Source: Opitutaceae bacterium (lineage in GTDB: Bacteria; Verrucomicrobiota; Verrucomicrobiia; Opitutales; Opitutaceae). From it: DNA of 64,000 bases. Shown here piece after piece: positions 33,311 to 42,188 of this stretch; positions within the stretch are counted from its first letter, which is position 1; the number at the start of each line of letters is the position of its first letter. Position numbers and translations under genes: made by a program. The notes below the pieces were generated by a model. It did no database searches. It was given only the letters and a program-made list of their open reading frames with translations, and was not told the origin of the DNA. The stretch is taken from contig JANQKV010000049.1 in the NCBI GenBank assembly GCA_028280945.1, positions 124,001 through 188,000 on the forward strand, written 5' to 3'.

Positions 33311-36007
33311 ATGCGCATTCTATCCCGCTTCCTCCGAATCTTCGCCGGTGCCTTGTTGCTGGGAATTGCATGGGTGCCCTTGGCAGATCAAGCCTTTGCC
33401 CAAAGCCTCACCGAAACGAAGATTCGCTTGATGGCCGATGCCTTGCGGGCGCGGGATGCCGGCGATTTGGAATTGGCCGAGCGCAACCTGATTCGGTTGG
33501 TGGAGCTGGCTCCGGACGACCCATCGGTGAAACGTCTGCTCAAGGGCGTGCAGGATGCCTTGGCCGAGGAGCGTGATCGCTTGGCCACCGCTCAACCGGT
33601 GGAGCCGTTCTCCACTTCGCACACCTCTCCCACTGCCATGCCCGCGCCGAGCTCCGGCGATCCTTTTACCGCACCGGAATCACCGGCCGAAGATAGGGCG
33701 ACCGACATGGCCGCGATGGAGGCTGAAATCGAAGCGGCCGCGGCGGCAGAGGAAGCCCGGCAACTGGAGTTGATCGCGGCTGCCCGGCAGGAAAGCCTCG
33801 AGGCCAAGCGACTCGTGGCGGAGGGCCGCTACGAAGCCGCGATTGCTCGATTGGATTCGGCGATCTGGTCGATGCCGCAGAATCCCATGACCGTCCCCGT
33901 CGTTGCTGAGTTGAAAGATCAACGTGCGGACGCGGTGCAGGCTCGCGATACCGCTCTGGCGGTTGCCGCGGCTCCCCCGCGGGTCGAGCGTTCGCGCCCC
34001 ATGGTCACGTCGACCGCCTCAACTCCCATCAATGAAATTGACGGTCTATGGTCGACCGCCCGATCGGCCTACGCCTCCGGTCATTGGGAACAGGCTCGGC
34101 AGGCGTTGGAAGAGATTCTGCTAATCGATCCCGCCCATAATGCCGCCCGGCGCCTTGCCCAGCGAATCGACAATGAAACGGCAGCCGACCCGTTGCAGTG
34201 GCGCCAGGAAACGCGGCGTTCTTTGATCAATGAGGTCGAGCAATCGTGGCGTCGACCAACGGCTGCCGTGGCCGCTGCGGATGATGCCGGACCGGACGGG
34301 GCCGGCTCCAATCCGCTGATGCAGGAGCTGGAGTCCACGCTCATTCCCAGTGTCAGTTTCAGCTCCGTGGAGTTGCAGCGCGTCGTCAGCACGCTGAGTG
34401 ATCTCTCCCGTGAGTTTGACAGCAATGCCGATGGCATGCACGGCGTGAACATCATCGTCATAGACCCGCAAAACCGGCGACCGACCGTGAGCCTCACCTT
34501 GCGCGACCTCTCCTTGAAGCGGGTGCTGGACTTCATCACGGACTCGATCGGTTACCAATATGAGGTGCAGGCCGATGCCGTAGTGCTCCGTCCGGGTGGA
34601 GAAACGTCGACTCTGGATACGGAATTTTTCCCTATCACGCGATCGACCGTCATCCGCATGACCGGCATCGGCGGAGGGTTGGCTTCGGGAGGCGTGGCGC
34701 CGGCGGTGGATGATCCGTTTTCGCCTGTTCCGGTCGCCGCTGTGAGCGCGCCGGGCGGGGGAAGCGAGGCGGAGGCACTGAAACAGTTTTTGCAGCAAGC
34801 TGGTGTGGATTTTGCGAACCAGCCGGGGGCCAATCTTGCCTACGACGGTTCCGCGATGATTGTTACGCAGACCTCGCGCAATATTGAGCGCATTCGCAAC
34901 ATCCTCAATCGCTACAACGATGTGCGGCAGGTCGAGATCGAGGCCAAATTCATGGAGGTGCAGGAGGGGGCGTTGGAGGAGTTTGGCGTGGCGTGGAGCG
35001 TGATCCACGGCCAGAACGGTGACCCCGCCTACCTTGCCACGGGCGAGACCTCCAACCGCACCCTGGCAAACGCGTTTTCACCCAATGCCACCGGCACCAG
35101 TGGGCGCATCACCTCGCCGGAAACGTTGGTGGCCTCGGTTGACGAGCTGGGCAATCCCACCGTCGAAACGCGGCCCGGCATCAACCTGCCGATTTTGAAC
35201 ACTCCACCGCAGTTTCCGGGGTCGGTCGATCTCGGCGAAGGCACGGATCCTCTGGCGACGATCCAAGGCATGATCGGTGAGTTCAACGTGAACGCCGTTG
35301 TATCCGCTTTGTCACGACAAACGGGCTCGGACCTGCTGAGCGCTCCGAAGGTGACGGTTTTGTCGGGTAACCCTGCCACGATCACGGTGGCGCAGGAATT
35401 ACGTTATCCGACAAGCTATGGAGAAGTGCGCAGTGAAGTGGGTTCGTCGGCCCGGGACAGTTCCTCGGCTGGTGTGACGATCACGGCCGGCACACCGCAA
35501 GACTTTGAGATGCGCAAGGTCGGCGTCGAATTGCGGGTAACCCCGACGGTGGAGGAGGACGACTACAGCATCAGTCTGGACCTTAATCCACGGGTCACTG
35601 AGTTTGAAGGGTTCGTGGAATACGGCGGTCAAAGTGTCGCGATTTCCAATGATACGACTGTTACCGTGCCCTCGGGATTCTTTCAGCCCATCTTCTCGAC
35701 TCGGGAAGTCTCGACCAAAGTTACGCTGTGGGACGGAGCCACGCTGGTGATGGGTGGACTAACGCGGGAAGAAATCAAGACGATCGAAGACAAGGTGCCG
35801 TTGCTTGGCGACATTCCCGGACTAGGTCGTCTGTTCCGTACGGAAGGGGAGACAACCCAGAAGCGAAACCTGCTGATTTTTGTGACGGCCAATCTCGTCA
35901 GCCCCGGCGGTTCCCCGAAGAAGCAGACCTTGCCGGGCGTGACCCCCAGCTCCCCCTACCGCAGCCCCGCCGTGGTGACACCCGGCGGCGCCGTCGAGCG
36001 GGAGTGA
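33311..36007 (+). CDS. Type IV pilus-like secretin (Amuc_1098 family)
   Basis: This 898-residue outer-membrane channel has a signal peptide ending AFAQ (about 31 residues). TPR-like helices and an Ala/Glu-rich linker follow (residues 35-330). An N-domain (VNIIVIDPQNRRPTVSLTLRDL; IERIRNILNRYNDVRQVEIEAKFMEV) leads into the secretin core (LSAPKVTVLSGNPATITVAQE; the C-terminal PLLGDIPGLGRLFR and LLIFVTANLVSP). The signature glycine pairs are present. It completes the five-gene locus. No pilin, PilB/PilT ATPase or PilC gene lies in this window. Confidence 0.92.
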   Translation: MRILSRFLRIFAGALLLGIAWVPLADQAFAQSLTETKIRLMADALRARDAGDLELAERNLIRLVELAPDDPSVKRLLKGVQDALAEERDRLATAQPVEPFSTSHTSPTAMPAPSSGDPFTAPESPAEDRATDMAAMEAEIEAAAAAEEARQLELIAAARQESLEAKRLVAEGRYEAAIARLDSAIWSMPQNPMTVPVVAELKDQRADAVQARDTALAVAAAPPRVERSRPMVTSTASTPINEIDGLWSTARSAYASGHWEQARQALEEILLIDPAHNAARRLAQRIDNETAADPLQWRQETRRSLINEVEQSWRRPTAAVAAADDAGPDGAGSNPLMQELESTLIPSVSFSSVELQRVVSTLSDLSREFDSNADGMHGVNIIVIDPQNRRPTVSLTLRDLSLKRVLDFITDSIGYQYEVQADAVVLRPGGETSTLDTEFFPITRSTVIRMTGIGGGLASGGVAPAVDDPFSPVPVAAVSAPGGGSEAEALKQFLQQAGVDFANQPGANLAYDGSAMIVTQTSRNIERIRNILNRYNDVRQVEIEAKFMEVQEGALEEFGVAWSVIHGQNGDPAYLATGETSNRTLANAFSPNATGTSGRITSPETLVASVDELGNPTVETRPGINLPILNTPPQFPGSVDLGEGTDPLATIQGMIGEFNVNAVVSALSRQTGSDLLSAPKVTVLSGNPATITVAQELRYPTSYGEVRSEVGSSARDSSSAGVTITAGTPQDFEMRKVGVELRVTPTVEEDDYSISLDLNPRVTEFEGFVEYGGQSVAISNDTTVTVPSGFFQPIFSTREVSTKVTLWDGATLVMGGLTREEIKTIEDKVPLLGDIPGLGRLFRTEGETTQKRNLLIFVTANLVSPGGSPKKQTLPGVTPSSPYRSPAVVTPGGAVERE

Positions 36008-36104
36008 GGAGTTCTTCGGGTAACCGGTTGGCGGTTTTCTCCATCTCGACCGTTCATTCGTAGTTGGCGCTTTGCTCGTCTTACCAGTGTCTTACTTTGG
36101 AGCC

Positions 36105-36365
36105 ATGCAAACGAGAATTTCGAGCAAGGGGCAGGTTGTCATACCGAAAGCGATTCGGGAGGTTCACCAGTGGCCGGCAGGCACCGTGCTCCACATCGAG
36201 GAAAAGGATGGAGGAATTCTGCTGCGACCTGCGAGAGGCGCTTCCGTCCCATGGGATCAGGTGTTCGGTTGCTTTAAGAGGGATGTTGCGCGGAAGATTT
36301 CGTTAGAGGAGATGGACGCGGTTATTACGAAGCTCCCCCAAGATTCGCAGCATGGTCGCGGCTGA
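36105..36365 (+). CDS. AbrB/MazE-type antitoxin (VapB-like)
   Basis: This 86-residue protein begins with a SpoVT/AbrB swapped-hairpin DNA-binding domain (MQTRISSKGQVVIPKAIREVHQWPAG). A helical toxin-binding tail (KRDVARKISLEEMDAVITKL) follows. The ATG at 36105 is the standard start for this family. Its 3' end overlaps by 14 bases a nine-codon frame that reads like the beginning of a PIN toxin, so the partner has been lost. Such antitoxins normally autorepress. As an orphan it could still act as a repressor. Confidence 0.85.
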   Translation: MQTRISSKGQVVIPKAIREVHQWPAGTVLHIEEKDGGILLRPARGASVPWDQVFGCFKRDVARKISLEEMDAVITKLPQDSQHGRG

Positions 36366-36381
36366 TACCAATGAGCGGTAG
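36352..36381 (+). pseudogene. Stump of a VapC-type PIN-domain toxin
   Basis: The frame MVAADTN, then ER and a TAG stop, starts 14 bases before the antitoxin stop, the usual VapBC overlap. PIN toxins characteristically begin M(I/V)A(V/A)DTNVLVR, with the Asp as first metal ligand. Here the match ends right after DTN, where the DUF72 gene begins, so the toxin body appears deleted. Inference rests on seven residues plus context. Confidence 0.6.
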
Positions 36382-37291
36382 TTGTCCTGATGCAGTATCC
36401 ACGCGGGTGCGGATTGGATGCCCGGTGTGGGCGCATGCGCCGTGGAAGGGAGGCTTCTTCACCCGGGGGGCGCGGCGCGAGGACTTTCTCAGGCAGTATG
36501 CGCAGGTGTTCGCGACGGCGGAGGGGAACTCAACGTTTTATGGTTTGCCGAGTGAGAAGACCGTCAGGCGGTGGGCAGGAGAGGCGCCATCGTGGTGGCG
36601 GTTTGCATTTAAGTTTCCTCGCGTGATTTCACACGACAAGGCACTTGCGGGAGCGGAGACGGAGACCGCCGAGCTGTTTGCTCGCCTGGAACCGGTCGCG
36701 GATCGTTGCGGCCCGTTTTTTCTCCAGCTCCACCAGAGTTTTGGTCCCCCCAAACTGGGGCTGTTGCGGCGGTATCTGAAGATGTTGCCGGAGCAGTTTG
36801 CCTATGCGGTGGAGGTGCGGCACACGGAATTCTTTAGCGGTGGAGCAGCGGAAGCGGATTTGGATGGCATGTTGGCCGAGTTGGGCATTGATCGCGTGAA
36901 CTTTGATACTCGTCCGCTCTTTAACGCGGTGGTGAACCCGCAGGATACCGCGGCTCAGGAGGCGTTGCGCAAGAAGCCGCGGGCGCCGGTGCGGTTCACC
37001 GCCACGTCGAAACATCCCTTTGTGCGAATCGTGGCGGAACCTCGGGTGGAGAACAACGATCGCTGGCTGGCCGAGTGGGTGGAGGTGGTGGCGCGGTGGC
37101 TGGCTGAGGGACGCGAACCTTACATTTTCCTCCACCATCCCAACGACCTTATGGCGCCGCCGCTGGCCCGAATGTTTCAGCAGCAGTTGCACGCGAAATG
37201 CCCGGAGACCGTTCCTCCGCCAGCCGTTTGGCCCGGCGAATGCGAACCCGCGGTGGGTGAGGCACCGGGAGACCAGATCAACTTGTTCTGA
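36371..37291 (+). CDS. DUF72 family protein
   Basis: This 306-residue TIM-barrel-like protein belongs to the DUF72 (YecE) family, recognised by VRIGCPVWAHAPWKGGFF, AEGNSTFYGLPSEKTVRRWA, WWRFAFKFPRVISHDKAL and YIFLHHPNDLMAPPLARMF. Biochemical function of the family is not established. Its ATG lies within the leftover toxin stump, so this gene may have been brought to its present position by the deletion; an in-frame start nearer VRIG is possible. Confidence 0.88.
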   Translation: MSGSCPDAVSTRVRIGCPVWAHAPWKGGFFTRGARREDFLRQYAQVFATAEGNSTFYGLPSEKTVRRWAGEAPSWWRFAFKFPRVISHDKALAGAETETAELFARLEPVADRCGPFFLQLHQSFGPPKLGLLRRYLKMLPEQFAYAVEVRHTEFFSGGAAEADLDGMLAELGIDRVNFDTRPLFNAVVNPQDTAAQEALRKKPRAPVRFTATSKHPFVRIVAEPRVENNDRWLAEWVEVVARWLAEGREPYIFLHHPNDLMAPPLARMFQQQLHAKCPETVPPPAVWPGECEPAVGEAPGDQINLF

Positions 37292-37346
37292 TCAGATCCG
37301 TCGCTTCCTCGCGGCCGGGACGTGGGGGCATCATACCTTGTTTTTC

Positions 37347-37363
37347 CTGTTGACGATCAACAG
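37347..37363. promoter_or_regulatory. Perfect dyad operator upstream of the PadR gene
   Basis: CTGTTGA, a CGA spacer and TCAACAG form a perfect inverted repeat 24 bases before the PadR start. A further half-site, CTGTTGAT, follows at 37372-37379. A TTGACG hexamer inside the dyad with TGTTGA 17 bases later could be the promoter, so the bound regulator would block it. PadR autorepression is the likeliest use. Confidence 0.55.
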
Positions 37364-37386
37364 AAGAGTTCCTGTTGATTGCCAAC

Positions 37387-37746
37387 ATGAGTGAAACCGA
37401 AGATCGTCTGGAGGTTCTGCAAGGCACGCTGGATCTGCTGGTGTTAAAAACGCTGGCGGGCATGGGTTCCTTGCACGGTTACGGCATCGCCCGGCGGATT
37501 GAACAGGTTTCGGGCGACCTGCTGGCCTTGAACCAGGGCACGCTTTATCCGGCGCTGCTGCGCCTCGAGCAACAGGGATGGATTTCCTCGGACTGGGGGG
37601 TGAGCGAAAACAATCGGCGGGCGCGTTTTTACAAGCTCACCCGCAAGGGCGCCAAGCGTCTCACGGTCGAGGTTGATCGCTGGCAAAGGATGAGTGCGGC
37701 GGTCAACGCGATCATCGCCGAGCCCTCCCGGGGAGGTGCCCGATGA
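37387..37746 (+). CDS. PadR-family transcriptional regulator
   Basis: This 119-residue winged-helix repressor has LEVLQGTLDLLVLKTLA, GYGIARRIEQVSGD, LNQGTLYPALLRLEQQGWI and the wing-like RRARFYKLTRKGAKRL. This short PadR type is commonly paired with ADOP permeases in Acidobacteria and Verrucomicrobia. The start MSETEDRLE is preferred over a TTG-type start four codons upstream. Its stop overlaps the permease start. Confidence 0.9.
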   Translation: MSETEDRLEVLQGTLDLLVLKTLAGMGSLHGYGIARRIEQVSGDLLALNQGTLYPALLRLEQQGWISSDWGVSENNRRARFYKLTRKGAKRLTVEVDRWQRMSAAVNAIIAEPSRGGAR

Positions 37747-40439
37747 TGACATTGTTCAACCGGCTGCGGGACTGGCGTCGGCGGCGCGCCTTGCGGGCCC
37801 GGCTCGACGAGGAGCTGGCGTTTCACCTGGAGGAACTGACCCGGGAATTTGAAGCGAAGGGACACGCCAAACCGGCGGCGCAGCGACTGGCGCGTATCAA
37901 GTTGGGCAATACAACCTTGGTGCAGGAGGCCCATCGCGAGCGGGCGGGCCTGCCGGTGGTGGAAGAATGGTGGCGGGACGGGGTGCTGGCGGTGCGTAAC
38001 CTGCGGCGGCGACCGGGTTACGCGGTGTCGATGATCGGCATGCTGGGACTGGGACTGACCGCGACCCTGACCATTTTGGTTTTGACCGAGGGCATGATGC
38101 GGGAGGCTTTGCCGGTGCCCCGGGCGCACGAACTGCACTTGGTTTCGGATCGCGAGGGAAATCCGTCATGGTTCTCCCGGTTGTCGGTGGAGCGCCTGCA
38201 AACGACGTGGTCGGAGGGAGCGGTGATGGGCTATGGCGGCGATACGAGGGTAACGGTGCAGCGGGGGGGTCAACCCGCACGCCGCGCCTCCGGACAGTTG
38301 GTGTTGGGCAACGCCTGGGCGGGGCTGGAACTCGGCGTGGTGGCAGGGCGGTTGTTCAATCGATTTGATGATGAGATTGGGGCGGGGGCGTCGGTTGCCG
38401 TAGCCAATCACGCCTGGGCGGTGGCGGAATACGGCTCACCTGAAGCCGCTGTTGGGCAGGAATTGTTGGTGAATCGACAGCCGCTGCAGATCATCGGGGT
38501 ATTGCCGGAACGATTCCGGGGATTTGATGGATTGAACCGGGTGGATTTGTTTTTTCCGGCTTCGCTGCAGCCGCTCCTGGCCATCAACAGCAATGCAAAT
38601 GAATTTGGTTCTGATGATCGACCCAACGATCCGGATTGGAACCGGGAAAGTCGGGTGCGCTGGCTGGAGGTCCTGGTGCGGGTGCCGAAGGGAGTGGCGG
38701 CGAAACGGGTGACGCCGGCCGTGGCAGAAGCCGCGGCGCCGGCGATCCAGGATGTGCTTTCGGAAATGCGCAGTCCGTATGAACGCGAGGCGTTGCGGAA
38801 CCGTACGTGGTGGGCCACAGCTGCGCCCGGCGGATTTTCGCACACGCGCAACGCCTTTGCCGAGGCGAGCCGACTGTTGACGGCCCTGGTGCTGAGCCTG
38901 TTGGTGCTGACGTGCGCCAATCTTTCCGGCCTGACACTTGCACGCACCCTGGCGCGGCACCGGGAAATGGGGGTGCGGTTGTCGCTGGGGGCCGGACGAT
39001 GGCGGACCTGTCGTCTGGCGCTCGTCGAGGCACTGGTATGTGGCGTGGCAGGAGCACTTTTGGCCATGGTGGGCGTGCACTGGATCCTGCCCCTGGCACA
39101 GAATCAATTTGCGGCCGGGGCCGACGTGACCTTGGCGCCGTGGCAAGCTGTTACGTTGACCAAGCTTGCGGGAGTCGCGTTATTGTGCGGTTTGGGGTGT
39201 GCTTTGATTCCCGCCTGGTGGTTGTCCCGCCTGCAGCCGTTGATTGCGTTGAAGGGCAGCTTGGGCGGCGGTCAATTCGCCCTGCGGATGGGGCGTGGTT
39301 TGGTGGCCGTGCAGCTGGCTTTGGCCGTGATGCTTGCGGCTGTGGCGTTCAGTCTGGGCCGGGAGATCGATCAGGTGCTTTCGCAGGACCTGGGTTTCGA
39401 GCAGGACACCACGCTGACCGCTCGCTTCGATGTGCGGACCGCCGGTTACACCGAAGAGGACTTCCCCTCGCTTTACGCGAGACTGAAATCCACCGCTGAA
39501 AGTGTGGTGGGAGTCGAGCGCGTCGGTTTTTCGGCCACGGGGATTCTTTCGAATAGCCGCATGGCCAGCACGACATTCGCACGGGGCGAGGGTGTTGGAG
39601 TGACCGCGGAAAGTTTTCAGACGGAGATCGTGGACGTGGACTATCCCGGGGCGGTGGGATTAAAACTCGAACGTGGCCGGTGGTTCAGTGAGACCGACAC
39701 CGAGGATAGCCCCCGAGTGGCGGTGGTGAGCCAGGCGTTTGCCCGCCGTGTTTGGGGCACAACCGAGGTGTTGGGCAATCGAATCGGGTTTGGGTTTGAG
39801 CCCAGCGATGAGGACATGGAGATTGTGGGGGTGATGTCCGATGCGCGTCTCAACCGGGCGCGCGAAGATCAGGTGGAAGCCTACCTGCTCCCCGCGCCGC
39901 AGTTTCCGGCGCCTTTGAGTTACGTGGCGGTTCGGGTCAGCCGTGACCCGGAAGCCGTTCGCGAGCGTCTGGCCGAAGCGTTTCGATCGGTGGAACCGGG
40001 ATTGGTTTTCGGTTCGTGGCAAACCTTGGGTGAGCGGGTGGATGCAAGTCTGCGCCGCGACAAGGCTTCGTCCCGATTGGCCGGGGTGGTGGCGGGGCTG
40101 GCGTTGTTGCTGGGCGTCTTTGGAGTAGGCGGATCCCTGGCGCACTTGGTGGCCCTGCGCCAACGCGAGCTGGCCGTCCGAATCGCGCTGGGAGCCACGC
40201 CGGATCACTTGCAATGGGGCGTGCTCAAGGATGGCGCGCGCCTGGGTGGCTGGGGAGCGCTGGGTGGGGCGGTTTTGATCGGCGGGGTGTTCCTGGGCGG
40301 TTGGGTGCCGATGGCGAGCAATCCGATTGTTGTTGCGATTGCCATGGCCTGCGGGTTCGGCGCGGCGCTGGTGGGTGGCTGGATCCCCGCGCGGCGCGCG
40401 GCCAAAGTGGATCCGATCGAGATGCTCAAATCAGATTAA
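37743..40439 (+). CDS. ADOP-type FtsX/MacB-like permease
   Basis: This 898-residue membrane protein has an N-terminal PadR-associated helical segment (RARLDEELAFHLEELTREFEAKGH). Two MacB-PCD plus FtsX modules follow: first transmembrane helix at about 98-118, FtsX cores around residues 375-480 and 770-895, and the final motif RRAAKVDPIEMLKSD. ADOP permeases lack their own ATPase, and none is encoded beside it. It could export a toxic compound or lipoprotein when derepressed by the coupled PadR. The function is inferred from family only. Confidence 0.9.
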   Translation: MMTLFNRLRDWRRRRALRARLDEELAFHLEELTREFEAKGHAKPAAQRLARIKLGNTTLVQEAHRERAGLPVVEEWWRDGVLAVRNLRRRPGYAVSMIGMLGLGLTATLTILVLTEGMMREALPVPRAHELHLVSDREGNPSWFSRLSVERLQTTWSEGAVMGYGGDTRVTVQRGGQPARRASGQLVLGNAWAGLELGVVAGRLFNRFDDEIGAGASVAVANHAWAVAEYGSPEAAVGQELLVNRQPLQIIGVLPERFRGFDGLNRVDLFFPASLQPLLAINSNANEFGSDDRPNDPDWNRESRVRWLEVLVRVPKGVAAKRVTPAVAEAAAPAIQDVLSEMRSPYEREALRNRTWWATAAPGGFSHTRNAFAEASRLLTALVLSLLVLTCANLSGLTLARTLARHREMGVRLSLGAGRWRTCRLALVEALVCGVAGALLAMVGVHWILPLAQNQFAAGADVTLAPWQAVTLTKLAGVALLCGLGCALIPAWWLSRLQPLIALKGSLGGGQFALRMGRGLVAVQLALAVMLAAVAFSLGREIDQVLSQDLGFEQDTTLTARFDVRTAGYTEEDFPSLYARLKSTAESVVGVERVGFSATGILSNSRMASTTFARGEGVGVTAESFQTEIVDVDYPGAVGLKLERGRWFSETDTEDSPRVAVVSQAFARRVWGTTEVLGNRIGFGFEPSDEDMEIVGVMSDARLNRAREDQVEAYLLPAPQFPAPLSYVAVRVSRDPEAVRERLAEAFRSVEPGLVFGSWQTLGERVDASLRRDKASSRLAGVVAGLALLLGVFGVGGSLAHLVALRQRELAVRIALGATPDHLQWGVLKDGARLGGWGALGGAVLIGGVFLGGWVPMASNPIVVAIAMACGFGAALVGGWIPARRAAKVDPIEMLKSD

Positions 40440-41191
40440 ATTTGCCCACGCATTTTCGACCAGGTGAGTCCCAGAAATTCCCGCCAGGCCCGGGAAGTCA
40501 GGTGGAGTCCCTCGAGACTGAATTCTCCCCACATGCGGCCGGGAAAGTCATTGAGGGGGGAAAGATAATCCGTCGGCGCGGCCCTGGCATTTAGTCCCGC
40601 TTTTTGAGCCAGGCCCATCGCTCGCGGCATGTGCCAAGCCGAAGTCACGAGCAGGATGGGCGCATCGCCGACGATTTCTTTCACCGCAATGACTTCCGTC
40701 AACGTGTCGCGAACATCCGGCACGGTTTGCATTCTTTTCCGACCAACCCCGAGCGATTCGGCGGCGCGGGCGAGCACTTCTGCATGACTGTGCGTCCGAT
40801 CGCCCCGCGGGCCGCAAAAAACAAGCACCGTTTCTTCGTTTAACCGGTGGAGTCGAACGGACTCCAATAAGCGGGCCTGGGATGAAATGTGGAGTTGGGT
40901 GGTCCAGGGAAGCCGGGGGTTGTCCGCATGCCCACCACCCAGAACCACAATGTAGTCGATATCTGCGGCGGAGGTCGCCGGAGGGTGCTGATCTTCCAGC
41001 TGACTGATCAACGTCTCGGCCAAGCCGCGGTGACTTGAGATCAAGGGAATGGCCACCCCGAGAGCGATCAAGAATTGGCCCCATCTCCGACGCGAAGCGA
41101 ACCACCAGACCAGTCCTCCGGCCACGATTAATCCCGCCCCGATCGGCAACGGTGCCACCCAAGTACCCAGAAGCTTCTTCAGCCAAAACAT
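40436..41191 (-). CDS. YdcF-like DUF218 membrane protein
   Basis: This roughly 251-residue protein has two N-terminal transmembrane helices (LPIGAGLIVAGGLVWWF; FLIALGVAIPLIS). A DUF218 domain follows with DYIVVLGGGHADNP, VLVFCGPRGDRTHSHAEVL and LLVTSAWHMPRAMGLAQKAGL. Related proteins (ElyC, SanA) affect envelope carbon flow and peptidoglycan integrity. The start MFWLKKLLG is the likelier one; an upstream start would add a short basic segment. It converges with the ADOP gene with a four-base overlap. Confidence 0.85.
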   Translation of the reverse strand: MFWLKKLLGTWVAPLPIGAGLIVAGGLVWWFASRRRWGQFLIALGVAIPLISSHRGLAETLISQLEDQHPPATSAADIDYIVVLGGGHADNPRLPWTTQLHISSQARLLESVRLHRLNEETVLVFCGPRGDRTHSHAEVLARAAESLGVGRKRMQTVPDVRDTLTEVIAVKEIVGDAPILLVTSAWHMPRAMGLAQKAGLNARAAPTDYLSPLNDFPGRMWGEFSLEGLHLTSRAWREFLGLTWSKMRGQI

Positions 41192-41296
41192 GGCCCCAAG
41201 GTGTCCCGCCCGACGGTGAGAGAAAAGGGTGAATCTGAAATGCAATCAGGCTTTTGGGTTTGAGCCGAAATCATCACCCGGACTGACTTGGCCTTC

Positions 41297-42184
41297 ATGT
41301 CGACATGGTTGCTGATTGACGGATTCAACATGGCTTACCGGTGTTTCTTCGCGATACCGGAAATGAGCCGAAGCGACGGGTTTCCCACCAATGCGATCCA
41401 CGGTTGGGTGCGCACGATTTGGAAGTTGGAAGACCAGGAAAGGGCCGACGGCGTCCTGGTGTTCTGGGATCTGGGAGGGGCGCAGGATCGGCTCGAATTG
41501 CTGCCGGACTACAAGGCCAATCGCGAGGATATGCCCGAGGACCTGAGCCAGCAGATTCCCGTGCTCAAGGAGGTCACCAAAATGATGGGTTTGGGCGGAA
41601 TCGAAATCGAGGGAGTGGAAAGCGATGATCTGCTGGCGGCGACGGCGGTTTCGATGGCCAGGGAAGGACACACGGTAAGGATCGTCAGCACCGACAAGGA
41701 CTTTGCTCAGGTTGTGGGAGACAGGATCACGATGCTCATGCCACCCCCCCCGGCGAATCCTCGGCTGGGTTGGCGTATGATGGATGCAGCGGGCGTGGAA
41801 GCGAAGTTTGGTGTCACTCCGGATAAGATTGCCGACTTTCTCGCCTTGGTCGGCGACACGGCTGACAACATTCCCGGGGTTCAGGGGGTTGGGCCGAAGA
41901 CCGCCGCCAAGTGGCTGAACCTCTACGGCAGCCTTGAAGGGGTCCTGGCGGCGGCAGCGGAGATCAAGCCCGACCGTTTTAGAGAGAAATTGGCCGCCGA
42001 CGCGAATCGACTGCGGATCAATCTTCAACTCACGACGTTCAATCCCGATTTACCTGCGCAGCCCGCCATCAAACCACCGGCGGATGGCCCGGCCCTGGTG
42101 GCGAAGTTGCGTGACCTCGAAATGAAGAACTCCACCTCCGAAGCCGAGCGTCGCTACGGTGGCGAGCAGGGCGAGTTATTCTGA
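41297..42184 (+). CDS. 5'-3' exonuclease (PolA N-terminal-type flap nuclease)
   Basis: This 295-residue stand-alone nuclease has the N-terminal resolvase-like part (WLLIDGFNMAYRCFFA, VFWDLGGAQDRLELLPDYKANR) with acidic metal ligands. GIEIEGVESDDLLAATA and VSTDKDFAQVV follow. The helix-three-turn-helix is DFLALVGDTADNIPGVQGVGPKTAAKWL. It resembles the 5' nuclease domain of DNA polymerase I and acts on RNA primers or flaps during replication and repair. It may complement or duplicate PolA; the polymerase gene is not in this window. Confidence 0.93.
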   Translation: MSTWLLIDGFNMAYRCFFAIPEMSRSDGFPTNAIHGWVRTIWKLEDQERADGVLVFWDLGGAQDRLELLPDYKANREDMPEDLSQQIPVLKEVTKMMGLGGIEIEGVESDDLLAATAVSMAREGHTVRIVSTDKDFAQVVGDRITMLMPPPPANPRLGWRMMDAAGVEAKFGVTPDKIADFLALVGDTADNIPGVQGVGPKTAAKWLNLYGSLEGVLAAAAEIKPDRFREKLAADANRLRINLQLTTFNPDLPAQPAIKPPADGPALVAKLRDLEMKNSTSEAERRYGGEQGELF

Positions 42185-42188
42185 GCGA

